Assembly: GCF_014648095.1 (NCBI RefSeq)
Contig: NZ_BMQL01000016.1
Location: 35,909-99,908, forward strand
Origin: Deinococcus ruber
GTDB lineage: Bacteria; Deinococcota; Deinococci; Deinococcales; Deinococcaceae
Direction: 5' to 3'
DNA length: 64,000 bases
A program made the position numbers and the translations under genes. Under the pieces are notes generated by a model. It saw nothing but the letters and a program-made list of their open reading frames with translations, ran no database searches and was not told the origin of the DNA. This document shows positions 1 to 10,784 of this stretch, piece after piece; positions within the stretch are counted from its first letter, which is position 1; each line of letters starts with the position of its first letter.

Positions 1-1
1 G

Positions 2-868
2 GAACTGGGCGAGTGGGTGGTAAAGGAAGTCGCCTTCCCCAACTCGATGGTTGACCGCATCACGCCCGTGACCACCGATGCCATGCGGGCTGAAGTCGCC
101 AGCGAATTCGGCATCGAGGACGCCTGGCCGGTGGTGGCCGAGAGCTTCGCGCAGTGGGTGCTGGAAGACCACTTCACGCTCGGGCGGCCCGCGCTGGACA
201 CGGTGGGCGTCCAGCTGGTCAGCGACGTGGAGCCGTATGAGCTGATGAAACTGCGGCTGCTGAACGCCTCGCATCAGGCCATGAGCTATCTGGGGCTGCT
301 GGCCGGGTACAGCTATGTACACGAACTGTGCCAGCACCCGCTGTTCGTGAAGTTTCTGCTGGACTATATGGAGCGCGAGGCCACGCCCACGCTGCGGCCC
401 GTGCCGGGCATCGACCTGAACGCCTACCGCCACCAGCTGATCGAACGCTTTGCCAGCACCGCCATTCAGGACACCCTGGCCCGGCAGATCGTGGACAGCT
501 CGGAGCGGATGCCCAAGTTTCTGCTGCCGGTGGTGCGCGAGCAGCTCGAAGCGGGCGGTGAGATCTCGCACGCGGCTCTGGTCATCGCCGCCTGGAGCCT
601 GTATCTAGAAGCGGTCAACGAGGGCGGGCGCTTTCCGGCGCTGATCGACCAGCGGGCCGCACAGCTGGCTCAGGCGGTGCGCGGCGAGGCTGACCATCCG
701 GGCGCATTTCTGGAACTGACCGACATCTTCGGCGATCTGGGCCAGAACGAGCGCTTCCGGGCCGCGTATCTGGCAGCGCGTGACGACATTCGCCGTCAGG
801 GGCCGCTGGGTGCGTTGCAGTCTCTGAACGACCAGCAGACGCCCGCCGCTGTGCCCGGCCACCGCTGA
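2..868 (+). CDS. Mannitol dehydrogenase-family polyol/uronate oxidoreductase, C-terminal part (5' end outside window)
   Basis: The frame is already open at base 2 and runs to a TGA at 866-868, so only the C-terminal ~288 residues are seen. It begins with FPNSMVDRITP, the conserved segment of polyol-specific long-chain dehydrogenases (mannitol 2-dehydrogenase, fructuronate reductase, arabinitol dehydrogenase). The catalytic Lys, Asn and His of this family are all present in MKLRLLNASH (Lys codon at 248-250). The N-terminal Rossmann domain lies upstream of the window. The family oxidises a polyol to a ketose or reduces a keto-uronate with NAD(P). The following SDR, zinc polyol dehydrogenase and FGGY kinase genes suggest an arabinitol, mannitol or sorbitol pathway ending in a phosphorylated ketose; the exact substrate is not decidable here. 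Confidence 0.85.
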   Translation, partial: ELGEWVVKEVAFPNSMVDRITPVTTDAMRAEVASEFGIEDAWPVVAESFAQWVLEDHFTLGRPALDTVGVQLVSDVEPYELMKLRLLNASHQAMSYLGLLAGYSYVHELCQHPLFVKFLLDYMEREATPTLRPVPGIDLNAYRHQLIERFASTAIQDTLARQIVDSSERMPKFLLPVVREQLEAGGEISHAALVIAAWSLYLEAVNEGGRFPALIDQRAAQLAQAVRGEADHPGAFLELTDIFGDLGQNERFRAAYLAARDDIRRQGPLGALQSLNDQQTPAAVPGHR

Positions 869-1055
869 CACACGGCTCAGACTGGCTCTTTCTCCGGCGC
901 TCCGTTCCTCTGGAGAACAAGAACCCGGAAGACCACCGCGCCCGCTGCATACGGCGCACAATCCGACTGTCGTTTATCTCGCTGGCCGCCGTCGTCTCCA
1001 GACATCACCCACAAGGTCAGGCTCACATCCGTTCTTAACTCCAAGGAATCCAACC

Positions 1056-1823
<768 letters not shown>

Positions 1824-1848
1824 GCAGGAGCAGGGAACCGAGGTGGAT

Positions 1849-2928
1849 ATGACACAGGTAAAGACATCGAAAACCAGCCTTCTGAACGGCATCCGTGATC
1901 TGAGCTGGGAAGACCGCAGCGTTCCGGCCCCCGGTCCGTTTGAGGTGCGCGTGCAGGTGCAGCGCATCGGCGTGTGCGGCTCGGACGTGCACTATTACAC
2001 CCACGGGCGCATCGGCGGGTTTGTGGTCGAGGCTCCGCTGGTGCTGGGCCACGAGGTCAGCGGCACCGTCGAGGCGGTGGGCGAAGGGGTCACGCGCCTG
2101 AAGGTGGGCGACCGAGTGGCGCTGGAACCGGGCATTCCCTGCCGCAAATGTGCGTACTGCAAGACCGGACATTACAACCTGTGCCCGTCCATGCACTTCA
2201 TGGCGACGCCGCCTGTCGACGGGGCGCTGTCCGAGTGGGTGATCTGGCCCGAAGACTTCACCTTTGCCATTCCGGATAGCATGAGCCTCGATTCGGCGGC
2301 GCTGCTGGAACCGCTGGCGGTGGGCGTGTGGGCGGCCCGGCGCGGCGGCGTCAAGATGGGCGACAGCGTGGCGGTCATCGGGGCTGGCCCGATTGGCTGC
2401 ACCACGCTTCAGGCGGCGAAAGCGGCAGGCGCGACGACCATCATCGCGGTCGATCTGGAAGACTTCCGGCTCGATCTGGCCCGTCAACTCGGAGCCACCC
2501 ACACCATCAATGCCCGCACCGAAGACCCGGTGCAGCGCATCCGCGAGATCACCTCGGGCCTTACCGGGCTACCGATTTCGCACGGCGGCGTTGATGTGGC
2601 CTTCGAGACGGCGGGCAGCGTGCCGACCTGCCGCATGAGTCTGGAAGCCCCGCGTCCCGGCGGTGTGACGGTGCTGGTGGGTCTGCCGCCCGTGCCGGAA
2701 GTGGCGCTCGATATCGTGAGCGCGGCCAGCCGTGAAACCGATATCCGGGGCATCTTCCGGTATGCCAACTGCTACCCCGCCGCGATTGGACTGGTGGCGT
2801 CGGGCGCGGTGAATCTGGATATTCTGGTCACTCAGCGCTTTGATTTCGGCAACACGCCGGAAGCCTTCGTCTTTGCCGATACCGAACGTGCCAGGAGCAT
2901 GAAAGTTATGATCGATGTCAGCAAGTAA
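1849..2928 (+). CDS. Zinc-dependent sorbitol/xylitol-type dehydrogenase
   Basis: About 359 residues of the medium-chain dehydrogenase family. Catalytic zinc ligands are visible as CGSD, GHE and the Glu of LLEPLAV, the arrangement of the sorbitol dehydrogenase branch. A structural zinc site [15 protein letters not shown] and the nucleotide-binding GAGPIG follow. It would oxidise a polyol (sorbitol, xylitol, arabinitol) to a ketose with NAD. I prefer ATG 1849, preceded by GAGGTGG at 1840-1846, over GTG 1843 two codons earlier. The 3' end overlaps the next gene (FGGY kinase) by 14 bases, so the two are probably translated together. Confidence 0.88.
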   Translation: MTQVKTSKTSLLNGIRDLSWEDRSVPAPGPFEVRVQVQRIGVCGSDVHYYTHGRIGGFVVEAPLVLGHEVSGTVEAVGEGVTRLKVGDRVALEPGIPCRKCAYCKTGHYNLCPSMHFMATPPVDGALSEWVIWPEDFTFAIPDSMSLDSAALLEPLAVGVWAARRGGVKMGDSVAVIGAGPIGCTTLQAAKAAGATTIIAVDLEDFRLDLARQLGATHTINARTEDPVQRIREITSGLTGLPISHGGVDVAFETAGSVPTCRMSLEAPRPGGVTVLVGLPPVPEVALDIVSAASRETDIRGIFRYANCYPAAIGLVASGAVNLDILVTQRFDFGNTPEAFVFADTERARSMKVMIDVSK

Positions 2929-4426
2929 GTCTGGCTCTGGGCTGCTGCTGGGCATCGATGTCGGCACGGCCAGCAGCAAGGGCGTGCTGGTCACGCTGGC
3001 GGGTGAGGTGCTGCGAAGTCATGTGCTGCCGCACGGCCTGAGCAACCCGCAGCCGGGCCACTACGAGCAGGACGCCGAACAGGTCTGGTGGCACGACGTG
3101 CAGGCCATCTGCCGCGAACTGCTGAGCGGCGAATACAGCGGTGACGACGTGGTGAGCGTGGCCCTCAGCGCGATTGGGCCGTGTCTGCTGCCGCTGGACG
3201 CCGCTGGAACGCCGCTGCGCCCCGGCATTCTGTACGGGCTGGATGCGCGGGCGGGCGAGCAGATCGCGGCTCTGGAAACCGAGATCGGCGCGGTGCAGAT
3301 CATGGAATTTTCCGGCATGGCGCTCAGCAGTCAGGCGGTCGGCCCCAAGATTCGCTGGCTGCGCGAACAGGAACCGGACATCTGGGCGCAGACGCACACC
3401 CTGACGAGCGCCAGCAGTTACCTGACGTACCGCCTGACCGGGCGGCATGTGCTCAACCGCCACGAGGCCAGCCATTTCATGCCGCTGTACGACCCCGGCA
3501 CCGGGGAATGGGACGCCCGCTACGAGCAGCATGTCGGCCCGGTTTCGCTGCTGCCCGCGCTGGGCTGGAGCGACGAACTGGCCGGACACGTGACCGAGGC
3601 GGCATCGGCCCTGACCGGGCTGCGGGCCGGAACGCCCGTGGCGGTGGGAGCGGTGGACGCGCTCAGCGAGGCGCTCAGCGTGGGCGTGACGCGCCCCGGC
3701 GACCTGATGATCATGTACGGCAGCACCACGTTCTTCATTCTGGTGCAGGACGCGCCCACACCCTCAGAGACGCTCTGGACGGTGGGCGGCGCGTATGCGG
3801 GCCAGTTCAATCTGGCGGCGGGCATGAGCACCACCGGCAACCTGACCGGCTGGTTCCAGCGCGAACTGGCCCCTGGCAGCAGCTACGGCGAGTTGTTCGC
3901 GGCGGCCAGCCAGATTCCGGCGGGCGCAGATGGCCTGCTGATGTTGCCGTATTTCAGCGGCGAGCGCACGCCCATCAACGACCCGCAGGCACGCGGCGTG
4001 GTGGCGGGTCTGACGCTGGCGCATACCCGTGACCACCTGTTCAGAGCGGTGCTGGAAGGCGTGGGGTACGGTGTGCGGCACAATCTGGAAACCTTCACGG
4101 AACTGGGGTCTGCGCTGCGGCGGGTGGTGGCCGTGGGCGGCGGCGCACAGACCGATACCTGGTTGCAGATCGTCTCCGATATCAGCGGCGTGGTGCAGGA
4201 AGTTCCGGCCACCACCATCGGGGCGAGCTACGGCGACGCCTTTTTAGCGGGGCTGGCAGCGGGCAAACTTCACAGAGACGACCTCGACACCTGGGTCAAA
4301 CCGGGGCGCACCATCCGGCCCGACCCCTCGAAGGCGGCGCTGTACGATCATCTGTTCGGGCTGTACAAGACGCTGTATACCCAGACCAGAGCGCTGGTTC
4401 ACGAACTGGCTGCCGGGCCGGGCTGA
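2915..4426 (+). CDS. FGGY-family carbohydrate kinase (xylulokinase-like)
   Basis: 503 residues, the usual length of FGGY kinases. The N-terminal actin-like ATPase fold begins LLLGIDVGTASSKGVLV, and the C-terminal domain has VAVGGGAQTDTWLQIVSD. A conserved Asp in AVGAVDALSEA is the likely catalytic base. It would phosphorylate the ketose made by the upstream polyol dehydrogenases, most simply D-xylulose to D-xylulose 5-phosphate, but ribulose or fructose kinases share the fold. It starts inside the end of the zinc dehydrogenase gene (14-base overlap) with no strong SD of its own, so translation probably depends on coupling. It is the last gene of the polyol operon. Confidence 0.85.
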   Translation: MSASKSGSGLLLGIDVGTASSKGVLVTLAGEVLRSHVLPHGLSNPQPGHYEQDAEQVWWHDVQAICRELLSGEYSGDDVVSVALSAIGPCLLPLDAAGTPLRPGILYGLDARAGEQIAALETEIGAVQIMEFSGMALSSQAVGPKIRWLREQEPDIWAQTHTLTSASSYLTYRLTGRHVLNRHEASHFMPLYDPGTGEWDARYEQHVGPVSLLPALGWSDELAGHVTEAASALTGLRAGTPVAVGAVDALSEALSVGVTRPGDLMIMYGSTTFFILVQDAPTPSETLWTVGGAYAGQFNLAAGMSTTGNLTGWFQRELAPGSSYGELFAAASQIPAGADGLLMLPYFSGERTPINDPQARGVVAGLTLAHTRDHLFRAVLEGVGYGVRHNLETFTELGSALRRVVAVGGGAQTDTWLQIVSDISGVVQEVPATTIGASYGDAFLAGLAAGKLHRDDLDTWVKPGRTIRPDPSKAALYDHLFGLYKTLYTQTRALVHELAAGPG

Positions 4427-4499
4427 GCGTCCCTTCCTGGAGGCGGCGACCCTAAAGCGCTGCCCAAGTCGGGCTTATCTGCCCCGCTGCAAAGGCCGT

Positions 4500-4505
4500 T
4501 ACCTT
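4500..4505 (+). promoter_or_regulatory. -10-like TACCTT for a possible leaderless transcript
   Basis: TACCTT ends 6 bases before ATG 4512, and no SD sequence is visible. This matches the TANNNT-to-start spacing of leaderless promoters in Deinococcus. No convincing -35 is present. Confidence 0.4.
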
Positions 4506-4511
4506 TGAGCG

Positions 4512-5165
4512 ATGAACACAGTCAAGGGCGTCATCTTCGATATCGACGGCACGCTGGTCGACAGTAACGATGCCCATACACGTGCATGGGTACAGGCTTT
4601 TCACAGTGAAGGGCTGGACATTTCCTTCGAAACGGTGCGCCCCCTGATCGGCATGGGCAGCGATCAACTGGTGCCGAAGGTCAGCGGCGTCGAGAAGGAC
4701 ACGCCCGAATTCAAGCGGCTGGGCGACGCATGGAAGCGGCATTTCCAGAGCGAAGAACTGCCACATCTGAAGGGCCAGCCGGGAGCGCGTTCGCTGCTGC
4801 TGGCTCTTCAGTCACGGGGCCTGAAGCTGATCGTGGGCACTTCTGCCGATGAAGCGCTGGTCGGAGACCTGCTGAAGATCGCGGGCGTGCAGGACATCCT
4901 GACGCAGCACACCACCGCTTCGGAGGTGGAGGCGTCGAAGCCCGAACCCGACATCGTGCAGGCCGCCGTGAAAAAGCTCGGACTGCCGCCTAGTGAGGTG
5001 CTGATGGTGGGCGACACGCCGTTTGACGTGGAAAGTGCCGGAAAAGCGGGCGTGAAAACGGTCTTTTTGCGCTGCGGAGGCGATGACCGCACTCAGCATG
5101 CTGCCGCCGTCTATGATTCCCCGCAGGACTTCCTCGATCATCTGGACAGTTCGCCGCTGGCCTGA
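4512..5165 (+). CDS. HAD-superfamily phosphatase
   Basis: 217 residues. HAD motif I is DIDGTLVDSN near residue 10 (nucleophile Asp and acid/base Asp). The Lys of motif III lies in SKPEPD, and motif IV is VGDTPFDVESAG. The alpha-helical cap sits between motifs I and II, as in subfamily I phosphoglycolate/beta-phosphoglucomutase-like enzymes. It would hydrolyse a small phosphate ester; the substrate is not readable from sequence. It stands alone between the polyol operon and ung. A -10-like element directly upstream and no SD suggest its own, possibly leaderless, transcript. Confidence 0.85.
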   Translation: MNTVKGVIFDIDGTLVDSNDAHTRAWVQAFHSEGLDISFETVRPLIGMGSDQLVPKVSGVEKDTPEFKRLGDAWKRHFQSEELPHLKGQPGARSLLLALQSRGLKLIVGTSADEALVGDLLKIAGVQDILTQHTTASEVEASKPEPDIVQAAVKKLGLPPSEVLMVGDTPFDVESAGKAGVKTVFLRCGGDDRTQHAAAVYDSPQDFLDHLDSSPLA

Positions 5166-5251
5166 AGGCCGATTCTAAGCAGAGCGGGTGGCTGTCTCAC
5201 AGCGCCGCCGATCTTTGCAGGGCATTCCACTTTTCGAAGAGAGGTCGCATC

Positions 5252-5974
5252 ATGTCCGAGGCTCAAGCTGGTCTATTTGATTCACCCACCGATCTGCCGC
5301 TGCTGCCGCCCGACTGGCAGGCAGCCCTGAGCAGCGTCATCAATACCTCCGAGTTCCGCGAACTGCTGGCCTTTGTCGAGCAGCAGCGCTCGCAGGGGCC
5401 GGTGTATCCCGCGCCCGAAGATATGTTCACCGCCCTGAGGCTCACGCCTCTGAGTGAGGTGAAGGTGGTGATTCTGGGGCAGGACCCCTACCACGGCGTG
5501 GGGCAGGCGCACGGCCTGAGTTTCAGCGTGCGGCCCGGTGTGGCGCTGCCGCCGAGCCTGCGGAACATCTACAAGGAACTGACCACCGACGTGGGCTTCA
5601 AGGCCCCCAAACACGGCGATCTGAGAAGCTGGGCGCGGCAGGGCGTGCTGCTGCTGAATGCGGTGCTGACCGTGCGGCAGGGCGAGCCGAACAGCCATGC
5701 CGGGCGCGGCTGGGAGGCGTTTACCGACGCGGTGATCCGGGCGGTCAGCGCTCAGCCGCAGCCAGTGGTGTTCATTCTGTGGGGCGCGTATGCCCGCAAA
5801 AAAGCCAAGCTGATCGCCACGCCGCCGCATGTGATCCTCGAATCGGCGCACCCAAGCCCGCTGAGCGTGACCAAATTTCTGGGCACTCGGCCTTTCAGTC
5901 AGGCCAATGCCGCGCTGGAGCGTGCCGGGCGCGGGCCTGTCGACTGGCAGCTTCCGGCAACGGCGGGCGAATGA
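5252..5974 (+). CDS. ung: Uracil-DNA glycosylase, family 1
   Basis: 240 residues, normal for Ung. The water-activating loop GQDPYHG, the LLLNAVLTV strand and the HPSPLS DNA-intercalation motif are all present, so the catalytic Asp and His are conserved. It removes uracil arising from cytosine deamination or dUMP incorporation and starts base excision repair. ATG 5252 is preceded by GAGAGG (5240-5245). The stop overlaps the start of topoisomerase IB as ATGA, so the two DNA-maintenance genes are translationally coupled. Confidence 0.96.
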   Translation: MSEAQAGLFDSPTDLPLLPPDWQAALSSVINTSEFRELLAFVEQQRSQGPVYPAPEDMFTALRLTPLSEVKVVILGQDPYHGVGQAHGLSFSVRPGVALPPSLRNIYKELTTDVGFKAPKHGDLRSWARQGVLLLNAVLTVRQGEPNSHAGRGWEAFTDAVIRAVSAQPQPVVFILWGAYARKKAKLIATPPHVILESAHPSPLSVTKFLGTRPFSQANAALERAGRGPVDWQLPATAGE

Positions 5975-7014
5975 CCACCCGAACCGACCTTCTTCAGGAA
6001 GAATATCTGCGCCGCGAAGGCGACAAGCCGGGAGAGTTCCGCTACTTTCTTCCGGACGGCAGCGAATACCGCGACGAGGCCGGACTGGCCCGCATCGCGG
6101 CGTTGGCGGTGCCGCCCGCGTATCAGCAGGTGTTCGTTTCGCCTGAGGCCGAGGCCGAGGTGCAGGCGTTCGGACGCGACGCCGCTGGACGACTTCAGTA
6201 CCGTTATCACCCCGATTTCGTGCAGGCGGGGGCCATGCGGAAATGGCAGCGCCTGACGCGTTTTGCGGGCGTGCTGCCCACGCTCAGAACCGTGACCACC
6301 TCTGATCTGCGGGCATCCGGCCTGCCCCGCCGCAAGGTGCTGGCCCTGATGACGCGTCTGCTGCATGTGGCACGCTTCCGGGTGGGCAGCGACGCGTATG
6401 CACGCGGCAACAAGACCTATGGCCTCAGCACCCTGCGGCAGCGGCACGTCAAGGTCGAGGGCCGCACGCTGATCTTCGACTTCCGGGGCAAGCACGGCAT
6501 CTGGCAGCACCGCGAAACCACCGATTCCACGCTCAGTGCCAACATCTCGCGGCTGCTGGAGTTGCCCGGCCCGTGGCTGTTTCAGAGTGTCGACAACGAA
6601 AACCACCGCAGCCGGGTGCATTCCCACGATCTGAACGCGTATCTGAAAGAAGTGATGGGGCCCTTTACCGCCAAGGATTTCCGCACCTGGGGGGGCACGT
6701 TGCTGGCCGCCGAGTTTCTGGCCGAGGCAGGGCCGCCGGACAGCGACCGGGCCGCCCGTGCCGCGCTGGTCGAGTGCGTGAAAGCGGTGGCTGCCGATCT
6801 GGGCAATACCCCCGCCGTGACGCGTGCCAGCTACATCTGTCCGGTGATTTTCGACCGGTATCAGGCGGGCCGCATTCTGGACGATTACGAGCCGAAGGCC
6901 ACTCGCGGCGGCGAAGACTACAGCGGCCTGACCCGCAGCGAAGCCGCCCTGAAACGCATGCTGGAAAGCGAACGCAGCCTCAGGCGCGGGGCGAGCAGGC
7001 AGAAGAGCACCTGA
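5971..7014 (+). CDS. DNA topoisomerase IB (bacterial, poxvirus-like)
   Basis: 347 residues starting at ATG 5971, which overlaps the ung stop as ATGA. Active-site residues are visible: Arg137 in [10 protein letters not shown], Lys174 in FRGKHGIW, Arg238 in KDFRTWGGT, Asn279, and the DNA-linking Tyr288 in [10 protein letters not shown]. The size and layout match the Deinococcus radiodurans enzyme. It relaxes supercoils through a 3'-phosphotyrosine intermediate. A longer reading frame extends upstream inside ung in another frame, but the family start and the overlap support 5971. It is convergent with the c-di-GMP gene, with only 14 bases between them and no clear terminator. Confidence 0.95.
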   Translation: MTTRTDLLQEEYLRREGDKPGEFRYFLPDGSEYRDEAGLARIAALAVPPAYQQVFVSPEAEAEVQAFGRDAAGRLQYRYHPDFVQAGAMRKWQRLTRFAGVLPTLRTVTTSDLRASGLPRRKVLALMTRLLHVARFRVGSDAYARGNKTYGLSTLRQRHVKVEGRTLIFDFRGKHGIWQHRETTDSTLSANISRLLELPGPWLFQSVDNENHRSRVHSHDLNAYLKEVMGPFTAKDFRTWGGTLLAAEFLAEAGPPDSDRAARAALVECVKAVAADLGNTPAVTRASYICPVIFDRYQAGRILDDYEPKATRGGEDYSGLTRSEAALKRMLESERSLRRGASRQKST

Positions 7015-7028
7015 CGCTCGGCCCTGTG

Positions 7029-10000
7029 TCAGCGGTCGCTGCTCTCGTCATCCGGCGCGGTGGGCAGTCCGGCCCGCTTGGCGCGGTACATGCGCTGGTC
7101 GGCGCGGGCCAGCAGCATTTCCAGGCTCGACGTGCCGGGCTTCCACTGGGCGACGCCCGCGTTGGCACCGACCTTTCCAGCCGTGCCGGTGTCGAGTTGC
7201 TCGATCCGCTCGATGACCCGCCTGACCTCTGCGGTCGCCTGCTGCACATCGAGGGCCAGCAGCAACGCGAATTCGTCGCCGCCGAGCCGGAACGTGCCGG
7301 GGTGCGAGCGCTTCAGTTCGGCGGCGACCTGGCGAAGCACCTCGTCGCCCTGCGGGTGCCCGTAGCGGTCGTTGATGACCTTGAAGCCCACCAGATCGAG
7401 CACCGCCACACTCATCGGCGTGCCCGGCAGAGCGCTGCGCCGGGCATCGGCGTATGCCTGTTCCAGCCCCAGCCGGTTCCCCACGCCCGTCAGGTGATCG
7501 ATTCTCGCCACCGATTCGGCCTGTGTCCGCAGGTCTTCCAGTTCGCGTACGCGCTGGACGTTCTCCAGGGCAATGCCGATCACCTGTGCCAGCCGTTCCA
7601 GAATCGCCTGATCTTCGCTGCTGATCTCCTGCCCAGGATTGCGCGAGGCCACCAGGACGCCCAGCACCGTCTGCGCCCGTATGATCGGCACGGCCAGCAC
7701 CGAACCGTGCAGCTCGTCTCGGTCTGCGTGACTCAGGCCGCCTGAAGAGTCCCGGACGCGCAGCGGCATGCCCTGAGCCGCCGCCGCGCCCACCACCCCG
7801 CTGCTCAGCGGTATTCGGGTGCCCTGTCTGGGGGCCGATCCCGGTGCTCCCAGCGCGTAGGCCAGTTCCAGTTCACCTCCGGCGTCTGGCCCCAGCCACA
7901 CCACTGCCGTCTGTACCGACAGCAGATCGAGTGCCAGATCGAGCGCCCGCGAGATCACCTGTGATGGATCGGACAACGACGCGATCTCCAGGCCACGTTC
8001 CAGCAGGCGGTCGAGGCTCTTGCGGTTGGGCGGGCCAGCGGCGGGCCGCACACCCGGCCCCGGGGGATCACCCGCGTCCGGGGCGGCGCTCAGATGTTCG
8101 GCTTCCCCGAGCTGTGCCAGGAAGGCCGACACGACAGCCGGATCGAACTGCCGCCCCGCCTGCCGGATCAGCTCGGCGCGTGCGTCCTGGGGCGTCCAGG
8201 CGGTTTTGTACGGCTGCACGGTGGTCAGGGCGTCGTACACATCGACCACACTGAAGATCCGTGCCGCCAGCGGAATCGCCTGGGCCGTCAGGCCGTCCGG
8301 GTAGCCGCTGCCGTCCCAGCGCTCGTGATGCCAGCGCACCACCTGGCGGGCCAGCGGCGGCAGCGTGGGAATACTGGCTGCCAGATCGGCCCCCAGATGC
8401 GTGTGGCACAGCATCTGCTCGCGCTCGTGTGGGCTGAGGGGGCCGGGTTTGAGCAGCACCACGTCGGGCACCATCAGCTTGCCGATGTCGTGCAGATACG
8501 CGCCCTGCCGCAGCGCGTCGAGGTCTTCGCGTGACAGGCCCAGCCGCGTTCCCAGCCGTACGGAAGCGCTCACCACCCGCTCGGTGTGTCCGTGCGTCTC
8601 GAACTCGCGTGCCTCCAGCGCCGCGCCCAGCGTCTGGAGCGCACCTTCCCGCGTGGCCTCGATCTGGCGGATATGCGCGTTGCGTTCAAAGCTGCGGCTG
8701 AGCCTGTCGGCCAGGGTATGCAGCGCCGCCTCAGCGCCCGGTGGCGGGGCCTTCAGGACATCGAACCAGGCCAGCAGCAGCACGCCGATAGGCACATCGT
8801 CGACCTGTACCGGAATAAAAGCCGTCGAACGCAGCCCGGCCTCCACGAACGTGGGCTGTGCGTCTGGGGTGGCGGCGTAGTCGAGATGCCACGTGACCTG
8901 CGGCGGGGCGGCGGCCAGACGGCGTGCATCGGCGAGCGGCTGCCCCATGATCGAAGTCATGGCGGCCACGAAGACGGGCGGGGCGTTGCCGCTCCAGACC
9001 AGTGGCCCGGTCTGAAGATCAAGGTAGCTGGCGTGGTGGCAGCCGATCAGTTCGACGCAGGCATCCAGCCCTGCCCTCGCGAGATCCAGCGGATGTTCGA
9101 CCTGCTGAAGCCGTGTCGCCAGCACCGCCTGTATTTCATACTCCCGCGCTGTCAGACGGGCCTGTTCCTCGCGGTGCAGCCGCTCCAGCACGCCTGACAG
9201 CGTGTCTCCCACCGCTTCCAGCAGCCTCACGTCTGCGGGCGTCCAGTGCCGTGGCCCCTCGCTCAGCACGATCAGCACGCCGTCCATAGACTTTGGCCCA
9301 CGCACCACCACGCTGGCCGCCGCCACTTTCTCGGGATGCAGGAACTCCGAGGCTTCCGGTAGATCGCTCAGGGTCGAAGCGGTCGTCACGCCGCACGTCA
9401 GCACCGCCTGACCCACGCTGCCTGCATCGTCGCGTACCCGGAAGCTGAAGTCCTGCCGGGTGAGCGGGGGCGGCGGCGTGCCCACCCCGGCCCGCATCAG
9501 AAACTCGCGGCCTTCCCGCTGCGCGAAGATCACATAGCTCGCCCGCAGCGCACTCAGCAGCGGCGTCATCACCGCCTCCACCGCTTCCAGTACGCCGTGT
9601 GCAGCAAAAGCCCGCTGACTGAGTTCCAGCAGCAGGCGGGTGTGGGCAGTCTGCACACTCAGAGCGCTCAGCATCTGCTCGCGCTCGGCAGCCACCGCGA
9701 CCGCACGGGCGGCAGCTTCCAGCAGCACGCGGTCGTCTGCCGACCACTCGCCCCCTGGTGCCAAAAACGGGCTCATGTGTGGTTCCGATTGCGGCGCGCT
9801 CCCGCCCCAGCGCAGCGCCACCACCACCAGCTGGCCGTCTGTGCCGAGCTGTGTTTCTTCGCCCGCTGCCAGCGGGTTCGCCGGATTCGTGCCGCTGGGC
9901 AGCACCACCCACGCCGCTGCGCCTGTTCCCAGCGCTTCCGGTAGCGCGAGGGTCGTCAGCGTCAGTCCGGCGGCCCTTCTGCCCTGGTTCTGTACCGACG

Positions 10001-10784
10001 CCTGAACCTGGGGCAGTCGGCAGATCTCCTCGATCAGCTGCGGGAGCGGCGGCTGGGTGCGGCTCCATCCGGCCAGCGCCTCCGTGGCGTTCTGGCTGAC
10101 CCGCAGCAGGCTGAAGGCTTCGAGGTGGGCCGCCGCTGCAATCGCGGCTCCGGCCCGCACCGCTGCTTCTGCGGGGGGCAGCGTCTCTTCCGACAGCCGC
10201 GACACCGCTGCCAGTGCAACCGCGTGGCCCACCAGCACCGCCCGTTCCAGCGCCCCCGAAAGCCGGTCGGCAAATTCCTCCAGTGCCCGGCGGAGGGCCG
10301 GCGTCCACTCGTCTCTGGGAACCCTGCTCGACAGGAAGATGCCGCCCCAGGGCAGCCCGCTCGCGCCCCGCAGCGGCAGGTACGCGCTGGCTCCTCCGAA
10401 GGTGTGCGCCGCTTCACCCAGCGCCGACACTTCCTGGTCATAGCGCGGCACGAAGATCGCGCGGTTCTGCCGGATGGCGCGTCCCATCACACCCTGGTGG
10501 TAGGGCAGTCCCCGGCGAAAGGGAGTCAGGATATGTTCGGGAGGGTTGCCCGCCGCAGCCACCAGCGACCAGCGTCCACGCCCGGCCTGCACCAGAAACA
10601 GCCAGTCGATCCCCGCCACGTCGCGCAGACCACGCACCAGCTCGTCTGCCGCTGCCTGAACGCCCGCCGCTTCTCCGACCTGCCGGGCCAGCCACTCGAA
10701 CAGCGCGGGAGCAGGCACGTCATCCTGGCCGGTGGCCGGAATGGCTGTCGTGGGCACAGACGGATCGTCGGAAGGCACGTTCAT
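7029..10784 (-). CDS. Multi-GAF HD-GYP / GGDEF c-di-GMP turnover protein
   Basis: 1251 residues with no signal peptide or membrane segment. Four GAF-like sensor segments occupy roughly 30-190, 190-370, 375-535 and 550-705. An HD-GYP phosphodiesterase follows at about 715-890, with HDIGK at 765-769, HHE at 819-821 and GYP at 827-829. A fifth GAF lies at about 920-1080, then a GGDEF cyclase at 1090-1240 with the intact motif GGDEF at 1168-1172. No RxxD inhibitory site sits five residues before GGDEF. Both synthetic and degradative domains look catalytically complete, so the net activity cannot be predicted and probably depends on GAF ligands. It is divergent from the anmK locus and convergent with topoisomerase IB. 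Confidence 0.9.
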   Translation of the reverse strand: MNVPSDDPSVPTTAIPATGQDDVPAPALFEWLARQVGEAAGVQAAADELVRGLRDVAGIDWLFLVQAGRGRWSLVAAAGNPPEHILTPFRRGLPYHQGVMGRAIRQNRAIFVPRYDQEVSALGEAAHTFGGASAYLPLRGASGLPWGGIFLSSRVPRDEWTPALRRALEEFADRLSGALERAVLVGHAVALAAVSRLSEETLPPAEAAVRAGAAIAAAAHLEAFSLLRVSQNATEALAGWSRTQPPLPQLIEEICRLPQVQASVQNQGRRAAGLTLTTLALPEALGTGAAAWVVLPSGTNPANPLAAGEETQLGTDGQLVVVALRWGGSAPQSEPHMSPFLAPGGEWSADDRVLLEAAARAVAVAAEREQMLSALSVQTAHTRLLLELSQRAFAAHGVLEAVEAVMTPLLSALRASYVIFAQREGREFLMRAGVGTPPPPLTRQDFSFRVRDDAGSVGQAVLTCGVTTASTLSDLPEASEFLHPEKVAAASVVVRGPKSMDGVLIVLSEGPRHWTPADVRLLEAVGDTLSGVLERLHREEQARLTAREYEIQAVLATRLQQVEHPLDLARAGLDACVELIGCHHASYLDLQTGPLVWSGNAPPVFVAAMTSIMGQPLADARRLAAAPPQVTWHLDYAATPDAQPTFVEAGLRSTAFIPVQVDDVPIGVLLLAWFDVLKAPPPGAEAALHTLADRLSRSFERNAHIRQIEATREGALQTLGAALEAREFETHGHTERVVSASVRLGTRLGLSREDLDALRQGAYLHDIGKLMVPDVVLLKPGPLSPHEREQMLCHTHLGADLAASIPTLPPLARQVVRWHHERWDGSGYPDGLTAQAIPLAARIFSVVDVYDALTTVQPYKTAWTPQDARAELIRQAGRQFDPAVVSAFLAQLGEAEHLSAAPDAGDPPGPGVRPAAGPPNRKSLDRLLERGLEIASLSDPSQVISRALDLALDLLSVQTAVVWLGPDAGGELELAYALGAPGSAPRQGTRIPLSSGVVGAAAAQGMPLRVRDSSGGLSHADRDELHGSVLAVPIIRAQTVLGVLVASRNPGQEISSEDQAILERLAQVIGIALENVQRVRELEDLRTQAESVARIDHLTGVGNRLGLEQAYADARRSALPGTPMSVAVLDLVGFKVINDRYGHPQGDEVLRQVAAELKRSHPGTFRLGGDEFALLLALDVQQATAEVRRVIERIEQLDTGTAGKVGANAGVAQWKPGTSSLEMLLARADQRMYRAKRAGLPTAPDDESSDR

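Noticed and set aside
9136..10308. 390-codon ORF in another minus-strand frame inside the multi-GAF gene
   Set aside because: It is a shadow of the real gene: the sequence is rich in Arg, Gly and Ala from G+C-biased out-of-frame codons and has no domain.
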